NCBI RefSeq assembly: GCF_000344155.1
Contig: NZ_BAOQ01000005.1
Coordinates: 26,980 to 90,979, forward strand
DNA: 64,000 nucleotides
Source: Gordonia paraffinivorans NBRC 108238
Lineage (GTDB): Bacteria > Actinomycetota > Actinomycetes > Mycobacteriales > Mycobacteriaceae
Direction of reading: 5' to 3'
Shown: in pieces, positions 27,309 through 36,145 of the stretch
Position numbering within the stretch: position 1 is the stretch's first letter
Layout: every line of letters begins with the position of its first letter
Program-made: the position numbers and the translations under genes
Notes under the pieces: model-generated
Database searches by the model: none
The model's input: only the letters and a program-made list of their open reading frames with translations
Told to the model about the DNA's origin: nothing

Positions 27309-28913
27309 ATGAGCTTCACGAGTCCGTTCCCCGACGTCGAGATCCCTGACGTGAGCGTCTACGAGTTCCTGTTCTCGTCGCTGACCGATGCCGATCGCGA
27401 GCGGACGGCGCTGGTCGATCCGAAGTCGGGTGCGATCACGACGTATGGGCAGTTGGTGGGGCAGATCGACGCGGCGGCGGGTGCGTTGGCGGCACGCGGG
27501 ATCGGGGTCGGTGACGTGGTGGGCATCCTGTCGCCGAACGTTCCGGCGTTCGCGACGGTGTTCCACGGCATCTTGCGGGCCGGGGCGACGGCGACGACGA
27601 TCAACGCGTTGTTCACCGCGAACGAGATCGCCAAGCAGTTGCGGGATTCGGGCGCGAAGATGCTGGTGACGGTCTCGCCGCTGGCCGAGCAGGCCAAGGC
27701 CGCCGCCGACGAGGTCGGCCTGGCCGCCGACGCGTTGGTGATCCTCGACGGCGAGGGCCTCGAGAAGTCCGGGCACCCCAACGCGATCGACTTGCTGGCG
27801 CCGAATCTTCCGGCGCCGGAGGTGTCGTTCGACCCGGCCACGCATGTGGCGGTGCTGCCCTACAGCTCGGGCACCACCGGCAACCCGAAGGGTGTGGCGC
27901 TCTCGCACCGCAACCTGGTCGCCAATGTCGCCCAGATCCGCCCGCTGCAGGGCATGACACCCGACGACGTGGTGATCGCGGTGTTGCCGTTCTTCCACAT
28001 CTACGGCATGACGGTGCTGCTGAACGCGGCCCTGCTCAATCGCGGGTCGCTGGTGGTGATGCCGCGGTTCGATCTGGTGGAGTTCCTGGAGAACATCCAG
28101 AATTACAAGGTCACGATGGCCTACATCGCCCCACCGGTGGCGGTGGCGTTGGCCAAGCATCCGATCGTCGACAACTACGACCTCTCGTCGCTGCACACGA
28201 TGATGTCGGGCGCGGCCCCGTTGGATGACGAGTTGGGTCAGGCGGTGGCCAAGCGACTGAATCTGCACATGCTGCAGGGCTACGGCATGAGCGAGTTGTC
28301 GCCGGTGTCCCACATCATCCCGTTCGACACCCAGGCGATGCTGGGGCGCGAGGACCCGCCGTTGTCGTCGACCGGGTGGCCGGTGCCGAACACGGTGAAC
28401 AAGATCGTCGACCCGGCCACGGGTGAGGACATGCCGTTGCCGCAGGAGGGGTTGTCGGAGCCGGGTGAGCTGTGGGTGAAGGGCCCGAACGTGATGTTGG
28501 GGTATCTGAACAACGAGCAGGCCACCGCCGACACCATCGACGCCGACGGGTTCCTGCACACCGGTGACCTGGCGCAGGTCGATCCGACCGGGTGCGTGTA
28601 CATCGTGGATCGGCTCAAGGAGCTGATCAAGTACAAGGGCTATCAGGTGCCGCCGGCCGAGCTCGAGGCGTTGCTGCTCACGCACGACAAGATCGCCGAC
28701 GCGGCGGTGGTGGGAGCTGTCGACGAGGAGGGGGAGGAGATCCCGAAGGCGTTCGTGGTGCGCCAGCCCGATGCGGAGCTGACCGCTGATGAGGTGATCG
28801 AGTTCGTGGCGTCGAAGGTCGCCCCGTACAAGAAGGTGCGCGCGGTCGAGTTCATCGACGCCATCCCGAAGTCGGCATCGGGCAAGATCCTCCGCAAGGA
28901 CCTCCGCAAGTAG
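27309..28913 (+). CDS. 4-coumarate-CoA-ligase-type acyl-CoA synthetase
   Basis: A 534-residue adenylate-forming enzyme. The P-loop is LPYSSGTTGNPKGVALSHRN; LQGYGMSELSPV, FLHTGDLAQVD, DRLKELIKYKGYQVPPAELE and the C-terminal lysine in KSASGKILRKDLRK are all intact. The domain order and spacing fit the plant-like 4CL/FadD subgroup that activates aryl or short-to-medium acyl acids with ATP and CoA. Leu codon use is unusual: TTG is frequent while the neighbours use CTG/CTC, which hints at a different origin. It stands between genes that match Rv0487 and Rv0489, so it is an insertion, and a large palindrome overlaps its promoter. Confidence 0.85.
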   Translation: MSFTSPFPDVEIPDVSVYEFLFSSLTDADRERTALVDPKSGAITTYGQLVGQIDAAAGALAARGIGVGDVVGILSPNVPAFATVFHGILRAGATATTINALFTANEIAKQLRDSGAKMLVTVSPLAEQAKAAADEVGLAADALVILDGEGLEKSGHPNAIDLLAPNLPAPEVSFDPATHVAVLPYSSGTTGNPKGVALSHRNLVANVAQIRPLQGMTPDDVVIAVLPFFHIYGMTVLLNAALLNRGSLVVMPRFDLVEFLENIQNYKVTMAYIAPPVAVALAKHPIVDNYDLSSLHTMMSGAAPLDDELGQAVAKRLNLHMLQGYGMSELSPVSHIIPFDTQAMLGREDPPLSSTGWPVPNTVNKIVDPATGEDMPLPQEGLSEPGELWVKGPNVMLGYLNNEQATADTIDADGFLHTGDLAQVDPTGCVYIVDRLKELIKYKGYQVPPAELEALLLTHDKIADAAVVGAVDEEGEEIPKAFVVRQPDAELTADEVIEFVASKVAPYKKVRAVEFIDAIPKSASGKILRKDLRK

Positions 28914-28940
28914 GGCCTGACGCAAGCGAAGCGGAAACGA

Positions 28941-28970
28941 CAGCGGCGCCGGAGATCTCCGGCGCCGCTG
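28941..28970. terminator. Perfect 30-bp palindrome, bidirectional terminator
   Basis: The first half CAGCGGCGCCGGAGA is the exact reverse complement of the second half, so either strand forms a very stable stem of about 13 bp with a four-base loop. It lies 28 bp past the ligase stop and about 60 bp past the end of the convergent permease. It is the likely terminator for both. Confidence 0.7.
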
Positions 28971-29032
28971 TGGTGTTGGGGGCCGCTGCTGTGTTGGGGG
29001 GCGCTGTGGTGTTCGGGCCGGACCCGGTGCGG

Positions 29033-30475
29033 TCAGATCTGGTGCGGCGGGACCTCGTCGTAGCTGATCGCGTGCTCGCCGGATCGCCTGCGCCACCAGT
29101 GGGTGAGGGCCCACAGGACGACGCCGACGAGCAGGAGCCCGCCGGCGACCTCGTACTGTTCGGGGTCCCGGCCGGTGAACGGCAGCGTCAGGTAACCGCA
29201 GGTGATCGCTCCGAGCACGGCCACCGGGGTCGAGGTCCGGAAGTGATCGTGCTCGACCCGGTCCTTGCGGAGGACGAGCACCGCCACGTTGACGACGGTG
29301 AACACCACGAGGAGCAAGAGCGCGGTGGTGCCGCCGAGCAGTCCGACGATCGAGCTGTCCGGGTCGTGGCTGACATAGGTCAGGAGCAGCAGGGCGACGG
29401 CGGTGGTGAAGACGATCGCCACCACCGGGGTGCGCCGCTTCGGGTGCACATAGGCGAGGAATCGCGGCAGCACACCGCGTTTGGCCATCCCGTAGATCAG
29501 CCGGCTGGCCATCATCATGTTGATCAGCGCGGTGTTGGCGACCGCGAACATCGAGATCCACGGCAGCAGATCCGACATCGGGAAATCCGGGGCCGCGGTC
29601 TGCACGACGTCGACGAGCGGGGTCTCGCTCTCGGCGAGCATGCCGACCGGCACGATCGCGACCGCGCAGATCGCGATGAGCACGTAGATGGCGGCGGTGA
29701 TCGCGAGGCCGCTCAGCATCACCTTGGGGAAGATGCGCACGGGGTCCTTGCACTCCTCGGCCATGTTGACCGAGTCCTCGAATCCCACGAGCGCGAAGAA
29801 CGCCAGCGACGTCGCCGCGGTGACGGCGATGAAGGCGTTCTTGTCGTCCGGGCTCTCGAAGATGACGACCGCGTCCCAGTGGGCGGCGTTGCCGCCGATG
29901 ATGAACCAGTAGCCGATGAACAGCACCAGCAACAGTCCGGACAGCTCGACGAGGGTCAGCACCACGTTGGTGCCGACGCCCTCGGCGACGCCGCGGAAGT
30001 TGATGAGCATGACCACGAGCAGGAACGCGGCGGCCACCGCGAACAGGACCGGGCTCGTCGGATCGGGGGAGTCCCCGCCGCCGAACGCGGTGAGCATGTT
30101 CACCGCGAAGGCGCGCGACGCGGTGGTCGAGGACGTGATGCCCGAACTCATCACCGTGAACAGCACCATGAACGTGACGAAGTGGACGCCGAAGGCCTTG
30201 TGCACGTACAGCGCTGCCCCGGCGGCCTGCGGATACTTGGTCACCAGCTCGAGGTAGGAGAAGGCGGTCAGCGTGGCGACGGCGAAGGCCACCAGGAACG
30301 GGACCCAGGCGGCGCCCCCGACCTCTCCGGCCACCTGGCCGGTCAGCGCGTAGATGCCCGTGCCCAGGATGTCGCCGACGATGAAGAGCAGCAGGAGCTT
30401 CCAGCCGAGTACCCGCTTGAGTTCCGGTTGCCGCTCGGTGTCCGCGCCGGTCTCCCCGGCGTTCGTGCTGGCCAT
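29033..30475 (-). CDS. APC-superfamily amino acid permease
   Basis: A 480-residue transporter with about 12-14 membrane helices. The N-terminal signature is [29 protein letters not shown], the hallmark GxGIY of APC carriers, followed by [20 protein letters not shown]. An acidic loop and a short charged C-terminus (DEVPPHQI) complete it. It imports or exchanges amino acids or polyamines; the specificity is not readable. It starts at ATG 30475 and is divergent from gpmA. It is an insertion relative to the M. tuberculosis block. Confidence 0.85.
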   Translation of the reverse strand: MASTNAGETGADTERQPELKRVLGWKLLLLFIVGDILGTGIYALTGQVAGEVGGAAWVPFLVAFAVATLTAFSYLELVTKYPQAAGAALYVHKAFGVHFVTFMVLFTVMSSGITSSTTASRAFAVNMLTAFGGGDSPDPTSPVLFAVAAAFLLVVMLINFRGVAEGVGTNVVLTLVELSGLLLVLFIGYWFIIGGNAAHWDAVVIFESPDDKNAFIAVTAATSLAFFALVGFEDSVNMAEECKDPVRIFPKVMLSGLAITAAIYVLIAICAVAIVPVGMLAESETPLVDVVQTAAPDFPMSDLLPWISMFAVANTALINMMMASRLIYGMAKRGVLPRFLAYVHPKRRTPVVAIVFTTAVALLLLTYVSHDPDSSIVGLLGGTTALLLLVVFTVVNVAVLVLRKDRVEHDHFRTSTPVAVLGAITCGYLTLPFTGRDPEQYEVAGGLLLVGVVLWALTHWWRRRSGEHAISYDEVPPHQI

Positions 30476-30594
30476 GCGACAAAGCTAGCCCGGCCCCGCA
30501 CACGGTGTCCCCGGGCCGGTCGGCAAGGGCGGGCGGCGGCGCCGGTGGGACCACGGGCAGTGGTGCATTTCGGGTTTGTGCGAAACTATCGCCC

Positions 30595-31344
30595 ATGAGC
30601 AACGGCACCCTCATCCTGATGCGTCACGGCGAGAGCGAATGGAATGCGTCCAACCAGTTCACCGGTTGGGTGGACGTGGCGCTCACCGACAAGGGCAAGG
30701 CCGAGGCGGTCCGGGCCGGCGAGCTGCTCGTCGAGCACGACCTGCTGCCCGACATCCTCTACACCTCGCTGCTGCGTCGCGCGATCTCGACCGCGCAGAT
30801 CGCGCTCGACACCGCGGACCGGCACTGGATTCCGGTGAAGCGGGACTGGCGCCTCAACGAGCGCCACTACGGCGCCCTGCAGGGTCTCAACAAGGCCGAC
30901 ACCCTCGAGAAGTACGGCCAGGAGCAGTTCATGCTGTGGCGTCGTAGCTACGACACCCCGCCGCCGCCCATCGAGGCCGACGCCGAGTACAGTCAGGTCG
31001 GCGACCCTCGTTACGCAGACCTCGACCAGGTGCCGCTGACCGAGTGCCTCAAGGACGTCGTCGCGCGCCTGGTCCCGTACTTCACCGAGGTCATCGCCGC
31101 CGACCTCGAGGCCGGCAAGACCGTGCTGGTCGCCGCGCATGGCAACTCGCTGCGCGCTCTGGTCAAGCACCTCGACGGAATCTCCGACGAGGACATCGCC
31201 GGCCTGAACATCCCGACCGGGAACCCGCTGCGCTACGACCTCGACGAGAACCTCAAGCCGCTCAACCCGGGCGGCACCTACCTCGATCCCGAGGCCGCCG
31301 CGGCCGGTGCCGCCGCCGTCGCCGCGCAGGGCCTCAAGAAGTAG
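30595..31344 (+). CDS. gpmA: 2,3-bisphosphoglycerate-dependent phosphoglycerate mutase
   Basis: A 249-residue glycolytic enzyme interconverting 3- and 2-phosphoglycerate. The phospho-histidine motif [18 protein letters not shown], the substrate loop [13 protein letters not shown] and the second histidine in [17 protein letters not shown] are intact. Length is standard for the dimeric or tetrameric family. Its position (Rv0489) before senX3-regX3 is conserved. The tail is Ala-rich. Start at ATG 30595. Confidence 0.95.
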   Translation: MSNGTLILMRHGESEWNASNQFTGWVDVALTDKGKAEAVRAGELLVEHDLLPDILYTSLLRRAISTAQIALDTADRHWIPVKRDWRLNERHYGALQGLNKADTLEKYGQEQFMLWRRSYDTPPPPIEADAEYSQVGDPRYADLDQVPLTECLKDVVARLVPYFTEVIAADLEAGKTVLVAAHGNSLRALVKHLDGISDEDIAGLNIPTGNPLRYDLDENLKPLNPGGTYLDPEAAAAGAAAVAAQGLKK

Positions 31345-31356
31345 ACACCTCGCACC

Positions 31357-31389
31357 CGTACCCGCAGTCGATCGTCGGCTGCGGGTACG
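31357..31389 (+). terminator. Hairpin after gpmA
   Basis: Perfect 11-base arms CGTACCCGCAG and CTGCGGGTACG with an 11-base loop lie 13 bp past the gpmA stop. There is no T run, so it could act as a Rho-assisted or partial terminator before the GNAT gene. Confidence 0.5.
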
Positions 31390-31441
31390 AGTCCTGTCCC
31401 GACCATGGCGTACCAGGTGTGATGCGCGCTACATTGGACGC

Positions 31442-31762
31442 ATGGCGGATGTGGGCACTCTTCGGATCGATCATTCACCTGCTCAGGAGAGGTATGAGGC
31501 GGTCCTCATCACCGATCCGTCGGGCGACGAGGAGGTGGTCGGCTACGTCGACTATGTCTCCGAGCCCTATCAGGTGGTCCTGACGCACACCGTCGTCCAC
31601 GAGCGCTTCAGCGGGCACGGCTACGCGGCGCAACTGGTGAAGGCGGTTCTCGACGACATCCGCGCCAGCGGCAAGCAGGTCGTCCCGGTGTGCTCGTATG
31701 TCCAGAGGTTCATCGACAAGCATCCGGAGTACGCCGACATGGCGGTTCCGGTGCCGCAGTGA
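31442..31762 (+). CDS. Small GNAT-fold N-acetyltransferase (YidJ/COG2388 type)
   Basis: A 106-residue protein with the short acetyltransferase fold: EEVVGYVDYV, then LTHTVVHERFSGHGYAAQLVKAVLDDIRASG, where the HERFSGHGYA loop corresponds to the acetyl-CoA pyrophosphate-binding site, and finally VVPVCSYVQRFIDKHPEY. Members this short lack a separate acceptor domain and their substrates are mostly unknown. Cytoplasmic. ATG at 31442. Confidence 0.82.
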   Translation: MADVGTLRIDHSPAQERYEAVLITDPSGDEEVVGYVDYVSEPYQVVLTHTVVHERFSGHGYAAQLVKAVLDDIRASGKQVVPVCSYVQRFIDKHPEYADMAVPVPQ

Positions 31763-31793
31763 GCCGGGTCCACACCTACGCGTCGGCACCGCG

Positions 31794-31842
31794 GTGAACC
31801 GCGGGTGACCGTCGGCGAACGGTTCGTGAACAGCCGGCGAAC
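31794..31842. promoter_or_regulatory. Array of five 11-bp-spaced repeats, probable RegX3 (PHO-type) box
   Basis: G(T/C)GA(A/C)C hexamers start at 31794, 31805, 31815, 31826 and 31837, spacing 11, 10, 11 and 11 bp. On the minus strand they read GTTCGC/GTTCAC/GGTCAC, the form of the direct-repeat units bound by PhoP and RegX3 in actinobacteria. The array lies 51-99 bp upstream of senX3, so autoregulation by phosphorylated RegX3 under phosphate limitation is the natural reading. Confidence 0.65.
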
Positions 31843-31892
31843 AGCTGTGCGGAAAGTGTTCGCAGTTCTCACCGCGCCGTAAGCTGGGGTTC

Positions 31893-33263
31893 GTGACCGC
31901 CGCAATCTCGGCCGCGACGATCGCCTTCGTCACCGCCCTCCTGCTGGGTGTGATGATCGGACGGCGCCTCGACGGCCATCGGTGGCCCCGCCGGCTGGAT
32001 TCCATCCTGTCCCGGGGCCGTCGTGCGGACGGTTCCTCCGGTTCCGGCGACGCCGGACTCCCACCCCGCGCGGCCGATCCGGCCCCGGCGCCGCGCGCCG
32101 TCCTCGAGGGAGCCGAACTCCGCGATTCCGACGTCGTCGCCACGACACCGGACGGTCGCATGACCAAGGCGGGCCTACTGAGCCTGATCGTCCGCAACTC
32201 GGCCACCGCGGTCGCCGTCGTCGACGAGTTCCGCGACGTCGTCCTGTTCAACCACCGTGCCGTCGAACTCGGACTGGTCCGCGAGATGCTGCTCGCCGAC
32301 ACCGTGTGGGAGGCGGTCAAGGACGTCCTCGACACCGATGCCGACCTCGACTTCGAGTTCACCCCGCCGACCTCGACCCTCGGCTTCGTCTCGACCGGCC
32401 GCACGCCGCGGCCCACCGTCGAACACGTGCGATGCCAGGCGAAGATCGTCGCGCAGGACGGCGAGCGCTACGCGGTGGTCTACGGGCTCGACGACACCCA
32501 GCACAAGCGGCTCGAGGAGACCAGGCGCGACTTCGTGGCGAACGTGTCCCACGAACTCAAGACCCCGGTCGGGGCGATCGGCCTGCTCGCCGAGGCGCTC
32601 CTCGAGTCCGCCGACGACGTCGAATCGGTCCGGCACTTCGGCTCGCGGGTGGTGACCGAGACCCAGCGCATGGGCAAACTGGTCACCGAATTGCTCGAAC
32701 TCTCGCGACTGCAGGGCGGGGACACCCCCGAGTTCACCCGCGTCGACGTCGACGCGCTCATCGACGACGCGCTCGACGCCGCCGGCCTGGCAGCCGAGGC
32801 CGCCGCGATCGAGTTGAAATCCGACAAACCGATCCGCAAGGCCGTCCGCGGCGACCGGGCGCTGCTGCTCACCGCCCTGAACAACCTGGTCTCCAACGCC
32901 ATCGCCTACTCGCCCGCCCACACCGTCGTCTCGGTCACCCGGCGCCTGGCGATCGAGAACGGCCGCCCGATGGTGGCGATCGCGGTCACCGACCGCGGTG
33001 TCGGGATCGCGAAGGCCGATCAGGAGCGGGTCTTCGAGCGGTTCTTCCGCATCGACAAGGCGCGGTCGCGGATGACCGGCGGCACCGGTCTGGGTCTCGC
33101 GATCGTCAAACACGTGGTCGCCAACCACGACGGCACCGTCAAGCTGTGGAGCGAACCCGGCACGGGGTCGACCTTCACGCTCTACATCCCGGAGGACCCC
33201 GCCCACGTCAGCCCGTCCCGAACGGCTGCGGCCCGAGCAACGGCGGCACCGGATGCCCTGTGA
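31893..33263 (+). CDS. senX3: Sensor histidine kinase SenX3 (phosphate response)
   Basis: A 456-residue kinase. An N-terminal membrane helix (SAATIAFVTALLLGVMIG) is followed by a variable linker and a PAS-like domain (LIVRNSATAVAVVDEFRDVVLFN). The DHp helix has the phospho-accepting His220 in FVANVSHELKTPVGAIG. The ATPase domain has N-box NNLVSNAIAYSP, G1 DRGVGIAK and G2 GTGLGLAIVKH. Only one clear membrane helix is visible. It senses phosphate status with the Pst system and phosphorylates RegX3. GTG start at 31893. A five-repeat PHO-type box precedes it. Confidence 0.93.
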   Translation: MTAAISAATIAFVTALLLGVMIGRRLDGHRWPRRLDSILSRGRRADGSSGSGDAGLPPRAADPAPAPRAVLEGAELRDSDVVATTPDGRMTKAGLLSLIVRNSATAVAVVDEFRDVVLFNHRAVELGLVREMLLADTVWEAVKDVLDTDADLDFEFTPPTSTLGFVSTGRTPRPTVEHVRCQAKIVAQDGERYAVVYGLDDTQHKRLEETRRDFVANVSHELKTPVGAIGLLAEALLESADDVESVRHFGSRVVTETQRMGKLVTELLELSRLQGGDTPEFTRVDVDALIDDALDAAGLAAEAAAIELKSDKPIRKAVRGDRALLLTALNNLVSNAIAYSPAHTVVSVTRRLAIENGRPMVAIAVTDRGVGIAKADQERVFERFFRIDKARSRMTGGTGLGLAIVKHVVANHDGTVKLWSEPGTGSTFTLYIPEDPAHVSPSRTAAARATAAPDAL

Positions 33264-33332
33264 CCCGAAGACCATCATCAGATCGAAAGACCGGACACCG
33301 CGCCGGACACGCACACCGGAGGACATGAACAG

Positions 33333-34019
33333 TTGACGCACGTGCTGATCGTCGAGGACGAGGAATCGCTGGCCGACCCGTTGGCCTTCCTCCTGCGCAA
33401 GGAGGGATTCGAGGCGAGCATCATCGCCGACGGCGCACAGGCGTTGTCGGCGTTCGAGCGGATCGGCCCCGACATCGTCCTGCTCGACCTGATGCTCCCG
33501 GGCATGTCGGGGACGGAGATCTGCAAGTCGCTGCGCGCGAGGTCGAACGTCCCGGTGATCATGGTGACCGCCCGCGACACCGAGATCGACAAGGTCGTCG
33601 GCCTCGAGCTCGGCGCCGACGACTACGTGACCAAGCCGTATTCGGCGCGTGAGCTGATCGCCCGTATCCGTGCGGTGCTGCGCCGCGGTGGCGACCCGGC
33701 CGACGACGATCGCGACGGCCACGTGCTGGAGGCGGGACCGGTCCGGATGGACGTCGACCGGCACACGGTGACGGTCGACGGCGAGTCGATCACGTTGCCG
33801 CTCAAGGAGTTCGATCTCCTCGAGTACCTGCTGCGCAACGCCGGGCGCGTGCTCACCCGTGGGCAGCTCATCGACCGGGTGTGGGGTGCGGACTACGTCG
33901 GCGACACCAAGACGCTCGACGTCCACGTCAAGCGCCTGCGATCGAAGATCGAACCCGACCCGGGCAGCCCGCGGTTCCTCGTCACGGTGCGCGGGCTCGG
34001 GTACAAGTTCGAGGAGTGA
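33333..34019 (+). CDS. regX3: Response regulator RegX3
   Basis: A 228-residue OmpR/PhoB-class regulator. The receiver domain has acidic residues EDEE, the phospho-acceptor Asp52 in VLLDLMLPG and the lysine in VTKPYSAREL. The C-terminal winged helix includes LPLKEFDLLEYLLRNAGRVLTRGQL and TLDVHVKRLRSKIEPDP. It starts with TTG at 33333, with GGAGGA about ten bases upstream; an out-of-frame ATG lies between. It is separated from senX3 by 69 bp without the tandem repeats found there in M. tuberculosis. It controls phosphate uptake genes. Confidence 0.95.
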   Translation: MTHVLIVEDEESLADPLAFLLRKEGFEASIIADGAQALSAFERIGPDIVLLDLMLPGMSGTEICKSLRARSNVPVIMVTARDTEIDKVVGLELGADDYVTKPYSARELIARIRAVLRRGGDPADDDRDGHVLEAGPVRMDVDRHTVTVDGESITLPLKEFDLLEYLLRNAGRVLTRGQLIDRVWGADYVGDTKTLDVHVKRLRSKIEPDPGSPRFLVTVRGLGYKFEE

Positions 34020-34031
34020 GTGCGGGCGCCG

Positions 34032-34892
34032 CTACTCCGGCGGCTGCAGCTCGTACTTGACGTCGGTCTCGCGACGTTCGGTCGCGGCCTGCGTCGCCGG
34101 GTGGACGGCGATGAGTCCCAAGCCCTTCCGGCGTCGGCAGACGGCCGCGAGTTCCTCGTAGGCCTCCGCGCCGATCAGCTCGGTGAGCTCCGGCGCGTAC
34201 GACTCCCACACCTGCTTGGCGCCGATGTGGGCGTCGGGCGAGCCCGAGCAGTACCACTTGAGGTCGTGCCCGCCCTCGCCCCAGCCGCGCCGGTCGAACT
34301 CGGTGATCGTGGTGACGAGCACCTCGGTTCCGTCCGGTCGTTCCACCCACTCCTGCTCGCGGCGGACCGGGAGCTGCCAGCAGACGTCGGGCTTGACCGT
34401 CAGCGGCTCGAGTCCCTTCCGCAGCGCCATCGAGTGCAGGGCGCAGCCGACACCGCCGGCGAAACCGGGGCGATTGAGGAAGATGCAGGCGCCCTTGTGG
34501 ATCCGGGTCTTGAGCGCCGGCTCGTCGTCGAGGTCGCCCTCTTCCAGGTAGCCCTTCGGGCCGAGGGGGTTCTTGCCGGACCCCTTCTCGTAGAACTGCC
34601 AGTCCTCGGGGGTCAGCATCTTCACGGCCTTGGCGAGACGCTTGCGGTCGTCCTTGTCGGACAGGTAGGCGCCGTGGCTGCAACAGCCGTCGGTCTCGCG
34701 TCCGGGCAGGATGCCCTGGCAGGCCGGGGTGCCGAACACACACGTCCAATGCGACAGCAACCAGGTGAGGTCGGCGCGGATGAGGTGTTCGGGGTCCATC
34801 GGGTCGACGAATTCGTACCACTCGCGCGGGAAGTCGAGTTCGACCTCGGGAGCGGGGGTGATTCGGGGCGCGGACGGCGAAACGGCGGTCAC
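34032..34892 (-). CDS. Cysteine-rich conserved protein (Rv0495c family)
   Basis: A 286-residue soluble protein with many conserved cysteines: [47 protein letters not shown] and KPDVCWQLP. The arrangement resembles proteins proposed to chelate zinc or iron, and the C-terminal part is mixed alpha/beta. Synteny (after regX3, opposite strand, before the Ppx gene) matches Rv0495c. Its biochemical role is not known to me; a redox or metal function is a reasonable guess from the cysteines. GTG start at 34892. Confidence 0.75.
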   Translation of the reverse strand: MTAVSPSAPRITPAPEVELDFPREWYEFVDPMDPEHLIRADLTWLLSHWTCVFGTPACQGILPGRETDGCCSHGAYLSDKDDRKRLAKAVKMLTPEDWQFYEKGSGKNPLGPKGYLEEGDLDDEPALKTRIHKGACIFLNRPGFAGGVGCALHSMALRKGLEPLTVKPDVCWQLPVRREQEWVERPDGTEVLVTTITEFDRRGWGEGGHDLKWYCSGSPDAHIGAKQVWESYAPELTELIGAEAYEELAAVCRRRKGLGLIAVHPATQAATERRETDVKYELQPPE

Positions 34893-35002
34893 GGATACAA
34901 CGGTAACCCCAGTGCGCCGGGGCGGGACGCCGAGCAGGTGCCGCCTCGACGAAGAGCGCGGTCCGCACGTGGGGCGCCGGCCTCGTGCACTACCGTTGAC
35001 CC

Positions 35003-35980
35003 GTGCGCTTAGGAGTTCTGGACGTGGGCAGCAACACTGTCCACCTCCTGGTGGTGGACGCCCACCGTGGCGGTCACCCGACGCCCATGTCGTCGACGAA
35101 GGCGGTCCTGCGTCTCGCCGAACACATCGACGCCGACGGGCGGATGAGCGAGAAGGCGATCGAGCGACTCGTCGAGTCGGTCGACGAGTTCACCCACATC
35201 GCGGAGACCTCCGGGTGCGAGCAGATGATGGCCTTCGCCACCTCTGCCGTGCGCGACGCGACCAACTCCGACGAACTCCTCGACGAGGTCGAGCGGCGGA
35301 CCGGCGTCCGTATCGCAGTGCTGGCCGGACGGGACGAGGCCCGGCTGACCTCGCTCGCGGTGCGGCGGTGGCGGGGCTGGAGCGCCGGTCGCATCCTCGC
35401 CCTCGACATCGGCGGCGGGTCGCTGGAGATGTCCAACGGCGTCGACGAGGAGCCCGACGTCGCGCTCTCGCTGCCGCTCGGAGCCGGTCGGCTGACCCGG
35501 GAGTGGCTGCCCGGAGACCCGCCCGACCGCCGTCGCGTGGCGGTGCTGCGTGACTGGCTCGACGCCGAGCTGCGCGGACCGGCCAAGGAACTCCTGGCAC
35601 CTGGCGAGCCCGACCTGTGCGTCGGCACGTCGAAGACGTTCCGTAGCCTGGCGCGGCTGACCGGGGCGGCCCCGTCGAGTGCCGGCCCGCGGGTGCGGCG
35701 GGTGCTCACCGCGAGCGGCCTGCGGCAGCTGATCTCGTTCATCTCCAGGATGACCAACGCCGACCGGGCAGAACTGGAGGGCGTCAGCTCCGACCGGGCC
35801 GGGCAGTTGGTCGCGGGCGCGCTGGTCGCGGAGGCGGCGATGCGAGCCCTGAGAGTCGATACACTGGAGATCTGTCCGTGGGCGCTGCGGGAGGGGGTCA
35901 TTTTGCGTCGACTCGACGCGGAACCGGCCGACTCCTTCGAGCCCTCACAGACGACTGGCGCCCGGGGCGGCGTCGGCTGA
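35003..35980 (+). CDS. Exopolyphosphatase / pppGpp phosphohydrolase (Ppx/GppA family)
   Basis: A 325-residue member of the ASKHA superfamily. [23 protein letters not shown] and [12 protein letters not shown] are the two phosphate-binding loops, with the catalytic Glu region at [20 protein letters not shown]. It corresponds to Rv0496. Family members hydrolyse polyphosphate or pppGpp in the cytoplasm, which suits its place beside the phosphate-sensing pair. The last 25 residues look disordered. It starts at GTG 35003 without a visible ribosome-binding site and may be leaderless. Confidence 0.88.
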   Translation: MRLGVLDVGSNTVHLLVVDAHRGGHPTPMSSTKAVLRLAEHIDADGRMSEKAIERLVESVDEFTHIAETSGCEQMMAFATSAVRDATNSDELLDEVERRTGVRIAVLAGRDEARLTSLAVRRWRGWSAGRILALDIGGGSLEMSNGVDEEPDVALSLPLGAGRLTREWLPGDPPDRRRVAVLRDWLDAELRGPAKELLAPGEPDLCVGTSKTFRSLARLTGAAPSSAGPRVRRVLTASGLRQLISFISRMTNADRAELEGVSSDRAGQLVAGALVAEAAMRALRVDTLEICPWALREGVILRRLDAEPADSFEPSQTTGARGGVG

Positions 35981-36145
35981 TCCGACCTGCGACGCTGCTC
36001 GATCCGTCGCGCGGGTGGGGGAGTGCCGGCGTCGAGACGATCGGTGGACCACACGGTCCGGCCGAGCGGTCCTCGGCGCCGAGAGGTACCCAAGCGGATG
36101 TGCTCGACCGGCATCCGGTGACGTTCGAGGACGGAGAGCCACTTC

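Noticed and set aside
27249..30614. Very long minus-strand open frame (1121 codons) across the CoA ligase and permease
   Set aside because: It is a GC-rich shadow: the plus-strand ligase and the minus-strand permease in another frame both show full family motifs, while this frame is Arg/Ala/His-rich without any domain.
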